From Deinococcales bacterium (lineage in GTDB: Bacteria; Deinococcota; Deinococci; Deinococcales; Deinococcaceae), in contig JANYFS010000419.1 of the NCBI GenBank assembly GCA_025359705.1, positions 1 through 5,065 of the forward strand: 5,065 bases of DNA. The letters run 5' to 3'. Each line of letters starts with the position of its first letter. Within the stretch, counting starts at the first letter, position 1. Shown one piece after another: positions 1 through 4,157 of the stretch. A program made the translations under genes and the position numbers. Under the pieces are notes generated by a model, which made no database searches, had not been told where the DNA came from, and was given only the letters and a program-made list of their open reading frames with translations.

Positions 1-308
1 TGCTCGGCCCACGGGGTCTATTGCCCAACCCCAAAAGCGGAACCGTCGGCCCCGATGTGGCGGGCATGGTTCGCAGCCTCAAAGCAGGACGCATCGAGTT
101 CCGCAACGATAAAACCGGTGTGGTTCACGCTCCTGTCGGCAAAGTTAGCTTTGATTCGGGCAACCTCAGCGCAAACATCAAGGCTTTGGTTACGGCCCTC
201 GAGGGTGCTAAGCCTGCCAATGCCAAGGGGATATTCATCCGCAGCCTGTTTTTGACCACCACCATGGGACCATCCATCGAAGTGAGCTACGGTTCAGTTC
301 AAGGTTAA
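1..308 (+). CDS. rplA: 50S ribosomal protein L1, C-terminal part (5' end outside window)
   Basis: L1 binds 23S rRNA at the mobile L1 stalk near the ribosomal E site. In many bacteria it also represses its own L11-L1 mRNA. The window enters the gene mid-codon. The in-frame reading from position 3 gives about 101 residues to a TAA at 306-308, so more than half of a ~230-residue L1 lies upstream. The start of this piece, LGPRGLLPNPKSGTVGPDVA, is the highly conserved L1 block. It is followed by KAGRIEFRNDKTGVVHAPVGK and, near the end, the conserved TTTMGPS. The short tail after TTTMGPS is typical. No rplJ or rplL follows; a terminator comes next, so rplA ends its transcription unit. From memory, Thermus also keeps the L11-L1 genes apart from L10-L7/L12. 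The family call is secure. Confidence 0.97.
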   Translation, partial: LGPRGLLPNPKSGTVGPDVAGMVRSLKAGRIEFRNDKTGVVHAPVGKVSFDSGNLSANIKALVTALEGAKPANAKGIFIRSLFLTTTMGPSIEVSYGSVQG

Positions 309-309
309 G

Positions 310-343
310 CCTTAAAATCCAACCTTAAAATCTAAATAGATTT
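310..343. repeat. AT-rich spacer with a 10-bp direct repeat and a 7-bp hairpin
   Basis: Between the rplA stop and its terminator, CCTTAAAATC occurs at 310-319 and again at 323-332. Next to the second copy, AAATCTA (328-334) and TAGATTT (337-343) form a perfect 7-bp stem with a 2-nt loop. The hairpin is too AT-rich to be a strong terminator. It could assist minus-strand transcript ending or 3'-end processing, but no function is demonstrated by the sequence. Confidence 0.35.
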
Positions 344-350
344 GCTCGAG

Positions 351-375
351 CCCCCTGCTTTTGCGGGGGATTTTT
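351..375 (+). terminator. Rho-independent terminator of the rplA operon
   Basis: CCCCC-T-GC (351-358) pairs with GC-GGGGG (363-369) around a TTTT loop, with the single T at 356 bulged. ATTTTT (370-375) follows at once. This GC stem plus U-tract, 43 bp after the rplA stop, is a standard intrinsic terminator. In the other direction the same stem lies 15 bp beyond the stop of the minus-strand operon. There the stem is followed by CTCGAG instead of a T-run, so it may stop that operon only weakly. Confidence 0.85.
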
Positions 376-383
376 GCTATATC

Positions 384-1082
384 TCACTCGAGGCGATACA
401 AACCCACCCTCGAGGTTTCACGGAGCAAGGGAAAAGCATAAAAATCGGGAACACTGATCTCGAGGGAATTTCCCATGCGGTTCAGTTCAAAATGGGCGTA
501 TTCGAGAATCGCCTCGAGGGGGCGGGAATCTTGAGCAGAATTATCAGGGAAAGTGTACTGGGGCAAAACGCCCCAGAGGTGAATTTGGTTGTCCAGCAAA
601 AGCGCGGCGGCAACGGGATTGTTTTGGTGATCGGGGTAGGCCAGCAGCAATTGAAAATCCGATTTGCTGCTGGGGCTGCGCTCGAGGGCGGGGGTTATCG
701 CTCGAGTGAGCAGTTCGGTATAGCTTTCGTCCAGCCAAGCCCGTGCCAAAATGCTGCACAAGGTTTTACTTTGGTTCCATGCGACTTGCTCCACCACAAA
801 AGGCAGGGGCCTAATGCGCTGTGGGGGCCAAAATGTGCCGATTCGCAGGGTATAGAGCAGCATGGCTCCCTCGAGCGGGGTTTCGTTCCAGAACAAACGC
901 GGGGCGTATTTACCGATCAAAAATGCGTCGGCCTCGCTGGAGAAACCATACGCCGCATTGCTTGCCAAAAGAGGGCTGTCGGGGCTGTATAGCACACGCT
1001 TTCCGCCCCGCTCGAGCCGATTTTGGGACAGCAGGGAAAAATAGCTGTAGAGTCGCTCGAGGGAACTTGTGGGGGAAATCAT
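384..1082 (-). CDS. Conserved hypothetical protein, GNAT-like C-terminal half, coupled to ade
   Basis: This gene encodes 232 residues of unknown function. The ATG at 1082-1080 overlaps the ade stop in an ATGA, so translation is probably coupled. No convincing Shine-Dalgarno is visible, and an upstream extension would only run inside ade in another frame. There is no signal peptide or membrane segment, so the product is likely cytosolic. Residues ~97-232 look like a GNAT acetyltransferase fold. They show a helical stretch (ILARAWLDESYTELLTRAI, 111-129), paired strands (FQLLLAYPD then PVAAALLLDNQIHLWGVLP, 143-174), a helix (PLEAILEYAHFELNRMG, 188-204), a strand (SLEISVPD), and a final FYAFPLLRETSRVGLYRL resembling the 'A..LYe..GF' end. 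The acetyl-CoA loop (R/QxxGxG/A) is not recognisable after residue 174, so it may be a degenerate or non-catalytic GNAT, or another alpha/beta fold. Residues 1-96 match nothing I recognise. The gene call is firm; the fold is inference. Confidence 0.85.
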   Translation of the reverse strand: MISPTSSLERLYSYFSLLSQNRLERGGKRVLYSPDSPLLASNAAYGFSSEADAFLIGKYAPRLFWNETPLEGAMLLYTLRIGTFWPPQRIRPLPFVVEQVAWNQSKTLCSILARAWLDESYTELLTRAITPALERSPSSKSDFQLLLAYPDHQNNPVAAALLLDNQIHLWGVLPQYTFPDNSAQDSRPLEAILEYAHFELNRMGNSLEISVPDFYAFPLLRETSRVGLYRLE

Positions 1083-3001
1083 GGTGTTACCCGCTCGAAC
1101 TTGACCACATCGAACAGCCCTTCGGGGGTCAGCTTGAGACTGGGAATCACGGTCAGACCCAAAAAGGCCAAAGTGGTCAGTGGGTGCGGCAAAATACAAC
1201 CCAACTTTTGGGCTTCCCCCTCGAGCGCCCGTTGCAGGTTTGCCACCTCGAGGGGATGGAGTGGACTCATCAGGCCCGCCACGGGCAGGGGCAAACGGGC
1301 CAAAACTTCGCCGTCTGCCACCAGCGCAATGCCCCCGCCCATTTGGGCAATGGTTTCGGCACACAATAGAATGTCCGAATCCGTTACACCCGCCACAATC
1401 AAATTATGGGCATCGTGCAGAAAAGTGGTTCCTAGCGCCCCTTTGTGCAGTCCAATACCGCTTGCCAAAGCGGTTGCCGCTCGAGTGAAACTGCTGTTAT
1501 GCCGCTCGATCACCACCAGCTTGAGGGTGTCGGGCGAACCCGCAGGCAAATGCAAGGTGACAATTTGCTCGCCCTGCACCCCAATTACCGGAAGGTTTGG
1601 ATCAGGCTCGAGAGAAGCGGGGGGCCAGTCTGGGCCGAGGTGGACGTTGTGTTTTCCGTTATCCGTTATCCGTTGCCCATTGTCCGTTGATTGTTCGTTA
1701 TTTGTTATTTGTTGCTCGATTTGTTGTTTATTTGAGGCTTCTTGTAATATTTCTTGTGATGTTTTCGTTTGTTTTCCGTTATTCGTTATCTGTTGTCCGT
1801 TTGATGTTGTTTGAAATGTTGTTTGTGATATTTCTTGTGATGTTTCTTGTGATGTTTCTTGTAAATCTATTTCACGCAAACCCGCTGCCCCAAAACCCAA
1901 ATCCAAATCCAAATTCCCTTCTTCCCAGACACATTCCCCACCCACAAAGGTTGCAACGGCCTTAAACGAAACCAAATCCTCGAGCAAGACCAGATCGGCC
2001 CGAAAGCCAGGAGCAACCGCGCCCAGATCGTGCAACCCCCAGTATTCGGCGGGGTTAGATGTGACCAAGGAAAGCGCGTACAGCGGCTCGAGGCCACCCA
2101 CCACCGCAGCTCGCAAAATGCGGTCTAAATGCCCCAGCTCGAGCAGTTCTAGCACTTCCACATCGTCAGAAACCAACATGGCGCGGCGGGGTTCGGTTTT
2201 GAGAACAGGAAGCAGCGCCTCGAGGTTGCGGGCCGCCGAGCCTTCGCGCACCATCAGCCACAGGCCCGCCCGTAAGCGCTCTTGGGCCTCGAGGGGATTG
2301 ATCGCTTCGTGGTCGGAGTGGATGCCCGCACAGGCATAAGCCATCAGCTCGCGGCCTGTCAATCCCGCCCCGTGACCATCCAAACGGTACGCCCCCACGC
2401 TTCTAGCCCGCTCGAGGATGCTCCAGACTTTGGGGTCGGCGTTCAGCACCCCTGGGTAATTCATCATTTCGGCAAGGCCCAAAACCCCGCTCAAAGCCAA
2501 GGCTTGCTCGATTTCATCCGCGCCAATTTCCGCTCCACCCCGCTCGAAGGGGCTGGCAGGCACACAACTGGGGGCGCTCAAAAATACCCGCATTCCGCTG
2601 CGTTGCCCCGACTCTTGCATAAAATGCAAACCACTCAGCCCCTGTACATTGACAATCTCGTGTGGCTCGGCAATGACGGTGGTGGTTCCGCGTGGCAAAA
2701 CCGCCTGTGCAAAACTTTGGGGGGTCAACAAGCTGGACTCGATGTGAATGTGTGCATCGATGAAACCTGGGGCCAAAAACCTGCCTCGAGCCTCAAAAAC
2801 ACGGTGTGCGGGGCCACTCCCAAAAGCGGCAATGTGGCCTTCGGCAATCAGAACATCACTTTCAAAAATTTCTTTGGACAGCGGACTAACCACCCTCGAG
2901 CCTTGGATACACAGATCCGCAGGCTCGAGGCCACGGGCCACCCGTACCAAGCGTTGGCGTTGCAGGGGGGTTAAAGGTTGGGCAGGAAGTAGAGGCGACA
3001 T
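1079..3001 (-). CDS. ade: Adenine deaminase with a 70-residue repeat insert
   Basis: Ade is a cytosolic metal-dependent amidohydrolase that converts adenine to hypoxanthine and ammonia in purine salvage (EC 3.5.4.2). With the start chosen here it has 640 residues; the family is usually ~570-600. Visible motifs are PGFIDAHIHIESS (78-90, metal ligands H84 and H86), PRGTTTVIAEPHEI (103-116), LDGHGAGLTG (207-216), IHSDHE (227-232), VREGSAARNLEALLP (251-265), VSDD (277-280) and LGAVAPGFRADLVLLEDL (326-343). The C-terminal adenine deaminase domain is also present: PVIGVQGEQI (471-480), LHDAHNLIVAG (528-538), LPLPVAGLMS (570-579) and a typical end at ~635. Residues 381-450 are a Q/T/N/S-rich repeat insert in the interdomain linker. 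The reading frame stays open and every domain is present, so I call it functional. An ATG at 3019 lies upstream of the -10 element, so 3001 (MSPLLP...) is the better start. The next gene overlaps by ATGA. Confidence 0.95.
   Translation of the reverse strand: MSPLLPAQPLTPLQRQRLVRVARGLEPADLCIQGSRVVSPLSKEIFESDVLIAEGHIAAFGSGPAHRVFEARGRFLAPGFIDAHIHIESSLLTPQSFAQAVLPRGTTTVIAEPHEIVNVQGLSGLHFMQESGQRSGMRVFLSAPSCVPASPFERGGAEIGADEIEQALALSGVLGLAEMMNYPGVLNADPKVWSILERARSVGAYRLDGHGAGLTGRELMAYACAGIHSDHEAINPLEAQERLRAGLWLMVREGSAARNLEALLPVLKTEPRRAMLVSDDVEVLELLELGHLDRILRAAVVGGLEPLYALSLVTSNPAEYWGLHDLGAVAPGFRADLVLLEDLVSFKAVATFVGGECVWEEGNLDLDLGFGAAGLREIDLQETSQETSQEISQTTFQTTSNGQQITNNGKQTKTSQEILQEASNKQQIEQQITNNEQSTDNGQRITDNGKHNVHLGPDWPPASLEPDPNLPVIGVQGEQIVTLHLPAGSPDTLKLVVIERHNSSFTRAATALASGIGLHKGALGTTFLHDAHNLIVAGVTDSDILLCAETIAQMGGGIALVADGEVLARLPLPVAGLMSPLHPLEVANLQRALEGEAQKLGCILPHPLTTLAFLGLTVIPSLKLTPEGLFDVVKFERVTP
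1652..1714 (-). repeat. Heptamer array A (TTATCCG-type, nine units)
   Basis: Nine consecutive 7-bp units, written on the plus strand, are TTTTCCG, TTATCCG, TTATCCG, TTGCCCA, TTGTCCG, TTGATTG, TTCGTTA, TTTGTTA and TTTGTTG. Every unit starts with TT. The coding strand reads CGGATAA-like and gives the peptide register TDNGQRITDNGK. Units decay from near-perfect at 1659-1672 to divergent towards 1714. Nine units equal 63 bp, which keeps the ade frame. Confidence 0.8.
1738..1761 (-). repeat. Dodecamer block A (two units)
   Basis: Two 12-bp units on the plus strand are CTTCTTGTAATA (1738-1749) and TTTCTTGTGATG (1750-1761). The second is identical to units at 1831-1842 and 1843-1854. On the coding strand they encode SQEI/LQEA-type tetrapeptides. 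Confidence 0.75.
1772..1813 (-). repeat. Heptamer array B (six units)
   Basis: Plus-strand 7-bp units are TTTTCCG, TTATTCG, TTATCTG, TTGTCCG, TTTGATG and TTGTTTG. The first four match array A closely, and the last unit merges into the neighbouring dodecamer block. The coding strand gives NGQQITNNGK, the same peptide register as array A. Confidence 0.75.
1807..1866 (-). repeat. Dodecamer block B (five units)
   Basis: Five consecutive 12-bp units on the plus strand are TTGTTTGAAATG, TTGTTTGTGATA, TTTCTTGTGATG, TTTCTTGTGATG and TTTCTTGTAAAT. The two central copies are identical. The period is a multiple of three, so copy-number change would not shift the ade frame. The peptide is a run of QETS/QEIS/QTTS tetrapeptides. 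Confidence 0.85.
1893..1916 (-). repeat. Hexamer microrepeat encoding LDLDLG in ade
   Basis: Four 6-bp units on the plus strand, AAACCC, AAATCC, AAATCC and AAATTC, encode the alternating L-D stretch of GNLDLDLGFG just before the large insert. This second, unrelated simple repeat in the same linker suggests that the interdomain region tolerates slippage. Confidence 0.6.
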
Positions 3002-3006
3002 GTTCC

Positions 3007-3034
3007 AGTATAGCGGCATGGATCAGGGTTTGAA
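3007..3034 (-). promoter_or_regulatory. Promoter of the ade operon, leaderless
   Basis: On the minus strand TATACT lies at 3012-3007, then GGAAC, then the ATG at 3001. A -35-like TTCAAA lies at 3034-3029, 16 bp upstream (4 of 6 matches to TTGACA). Transcription should begin at or next to the ATG, giving a leaderless mRNA. This geometry rules against the longer reading from 3019, whose first codons would overlap the -10. Confidence 0.7.
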
Positions 3035-3056
3035 GTCTCGAGCGAGTTTGAAATCT
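3028..3056. repeat. 11-bp direct repeat between the two -10 elements
   Basis: GTTTGAAGTCT (3028-3038) and GTTTGAAATCT (3046-3056) match at 10 of 11 positions with an 18-bp period, a little under two helical turns. The first copy overlaps the minus-strand -35 and the second overlaps the plus-strand -35. They could be tandem regulator sites, or simply duplicated -35 sequence. Confidence 0.5.
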
Positions 3057-3078
3057 CCCGTTATCCTGCCGCTATACT
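3048..3078 (+). promoter_or_regulatory. Promoter of the oxidoreductase gene, leaderless
   Basis: TATACT (3073-3078) is followed by CGGGGC and then the ATG at 3085, so the transcript should start at the start codon. A good -35 candidate, TTGAAA (5 of 6 matches), lies at 3048-3053, but its 19-bp spacer is long. The bases upstream of the ATG hold no plausible Shine-Dalgarno at the right distance. Confidence 0.7.
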
Positions 3079-3084
3079 CGGGGC

Positions 3085-4080
3085 ATGTTGATTGTTGGCG
3101 CAGGTTTGGCAGGTTTGGCGGCGGCCCAAGATTTAAAAGCGGCGGGGCAACGGGTACAGGTTTTGGATAAGGCAAGGGGGATCAGTGGTCGGGCCGCTAC
3201 CCGTACTCGAGGGAATATGATTTGTGACCACGGGGCACAGTTTTTTACCGCACGAGGGGAACGCCTCGAGGCATTGTGCTGGAGCGGGTTGGCGGATGGT
3301 TGGTTGCAGATTTGGACAAGGGGTTTTGCCCAATATCAAGTCCAAGATCAAGCTGGAATCTGGACAGATGCACCGCTCGAGGGTTTCCCGCGCTACGCGC
3401 CGTATGCGGGCATGAACATTTTGGGAAAAGTGCTGGGCAAGGGGCTTGAGGTTCGTTTGGAAACGCAAATTAGCCAGGTCAAACGTATCGGTACAGTCTG
3501 GGAGCTGACTGATTCGGCGGGGAATATTTTTCGGGATGAACAAGTCATTTTTAATTTGCCCGCACCACAATTGATTGCTTTAATCAAAGACGTTTGGGAT
3601 GTTTCTCCCCTCGAGCCTGTGCAGTTTGACCCCTGCTTTGCCCTGATGGTCACACTGGAGCAAGATTTAAATGTGCCGTGGAAAGCCGCTCAACTCGAGC
3701 ATTCGGTACTCTCTTGGATCGCTCGGGACCATACCAAACGCCCTACCCAACACCTTACGGATGCCCCACCTGTTTTGGTGGTTCACGCTTCTGGAAGTTG
3801 GAGTAAAAGCTGGCTCGAGCGGGATTTAAAAGATGTTCAGGCCGAAATGTTGCTGGCTTTGGGTGATGTTTTGGGGGATCTCGAGGGGAAAAATCTTCAG
3901 GTCAAAGAAAGCCACATTCACCGCTGGCGGTATGCTCAACCCACGGTCAGTTTTCCCGCAAGCCACTTTTGGGACGCACAACTGGGTTTGGGTTGGTGCG
4001 GCGATTGGTGTGGGGCCGCCAAGGTTGAAGGGGCAGTCTCGAGCGGCTGGGATTTGGCGGGGGCGGTTTTGAACGGGTAA
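3085..4080 (+). CDS. FAD/NAD(P)-dependent oxidoreductase, renalase-like family
   Basis: This 331-residue flavoprotein belongs to the amine-oxidase/renalase-like group. Its physiological substrate cannot be read from sequence. The N-terminus starts directly in a Rossmann beta strand, with the dinucleotide motif GAGLAG at residues 5-10, D28 at the end of the second strand (VQVLDK) and a KARGISGRAATR stretch (29-40). That stretch corresponds to the flavin-contacting GGR...TR motif, with Ser replacing the first Gly. DHGAQFFTAR follows at 48-57, a block typical of this family. Towards the end, HRWRYAQP and GDWCGAAKVEGAVSSGWDLA (306-325) form the second FAD-binding segment, with D307 expected to contact the ribityl chain. 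Length is normal for the family and no signal peptide is seen. The ATG at 3085 is the only reasonable start and follows a -10 by 6 nt. The gene is divergent from ade and 77 bp upstream of fumC, which has its own promoter. Confidence 0.92.
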   Translation: MLIVGAGLAGLAAAQDLKAAGQRVQVLDKARGISGRAATRTRGNMICDHGAQFFTARGERLEALCWSGLADGWLQIWTRGFAQYQVQDQAGIWTDAPLEGFPRYAPYAGMNILGKVLGKGLEVRLETQISQVKRIGTVWELTDSAGNIFRDEQVIFNLPAPQLIALIKDVWDVSPLEPVQFDPCFALMVTLEQDLNVPWKAAQLEHSVLSWIARDHTKRPTQHLTDAPPVLVVHASGSWSKSWLERDLKDVQAEMLLALGDVLGDLEGKNLQVKESHIHRWRYAQPTVSFPASHFWDAQLGLGWCGDWCGAAKVEGAVSSGWDLAGAVLNG

Positions 4081-4145
4081 AGAGGATCGGCTCGAGACAC
4101 CCAAGCAGTTACCAGACCTATAGAACGTACCTCGAGCGGGCGGGT

Positions 4146-4151
4146 TAAACT
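4146..4151 (+). promoter_or_regulatory. -10 element of fumC, leaderless
   Basis: TAAACT (TANNNT class) is followed by GTTTGT and then the fumC ATG at 4158. The 6-nt spacing is identical to that of the oxidoreductase promoter at 3073-3085. I see no clear -35; the nearest candidate, TAGAAC at 4121-4126, is weak and 19 bp away. No Shine-Dalgarno precedes the ATG. The 77-bp gap holds two CTCGAG sites (4091, 4131) and no evident terminator for the upstream gene, so read-through from it is also possible. Confidence 0.55.
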
Positions 4152-4157
4152 GTTTGT

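Larger units (their letters stand above)
1652..1866 (-). repeat. Compound low-complexity repeat insert inside ade
   Basis: This stretch encodes ade residues ~380-450. It consists of two heptamer blocks (1652-1714 and 1772-1806/1813) alternating with two dodecamer blocks (1738-1761 and 1807-1866), joined by short irregular pieces (1715-1737, 1762-1771). Between 1652 and 1861 I count 71 G/C of 210 (34%), clearly poorer than the surrounding gene. The plus strand is strongly T-rich. The protein segment contains 16 Q, 12 T, 8 N and 7 S in 70 residues. It sits between the amidohydrolase domain and HNVHLGPDW, where homologues have a short linker. I infer a repeat that inserted or expanded at a tolerant domain boundary, probably a flexible disordered loop. 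Confidence 0.85.
3007..3078. repeat. Perfect 12-bp inverted repeat across the divergent promoters
   Basis: AGTATAGCGGCA at 3007-3018 is the exact reverse complement of TGCCGCTATACT at 3067-3078, 48 bp apart. Each arm contains the -10 hexamer TATACT preceded by TGCCGC, one facing ade and the other facing the oxidoreductase gene. The symmetry centre falls next to a CTCGAG at 3037-3042. The repeat could mark shared promoter sequence or a symmetric operator; the sequence alone does not decide. Confidence 0.85.

Noticed and set aside
342..992. A 216-codon plus-strand open frame opposite the GNAT-like gene
   Set aside because: It starts within the rplA terminator region. The minus-strand gene is better supported by the ATGA coupling and a more protein-like composition.
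1023..1814. A 263-codon open frame on the plus strand opposite ade
   Set aside because: It is antisense to motif-confirmed adenine deaminase, has no recognisable domain, and its end is translated repeat DNA. Skewed codon use and the palindrome CTCGAG tend to keep antisense frames open.
1652..1866. CRISPR array or intact insertion sequence
   Set aside because: Units are 7 and 12 bp with no spacers, there are no terminal inverted repeats or target duplications, and no transposase is present.
2282..2974. A 230-codon open frame on the plus strand inside ade
   Set aside because: It lies wholly opposite the most conserved catalytic part of ade, and its translation shows no family features or promoter.
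1079..3001. ade as a pseudogene disrupted by the repeat
   Set aside because: The frame is open throughout, the metal-binding and C-terminal motifs are intact, and in-frame stops expected from the repeat are absent.
3058..3066. CCGTTATCC in the divergent promoter region matching the ade heptamer
   Set aside because: It is a single 9-bp match with no tandem copy; chance is a sufficient explanation.
4081..4157. Terminator or small RNA between the oxidoreductase gene and fumC
   Set aside because: I found no GC-rich hairpin followed by a T-run and no conserved structure, only two CTCGAG sites and the fumC -10.
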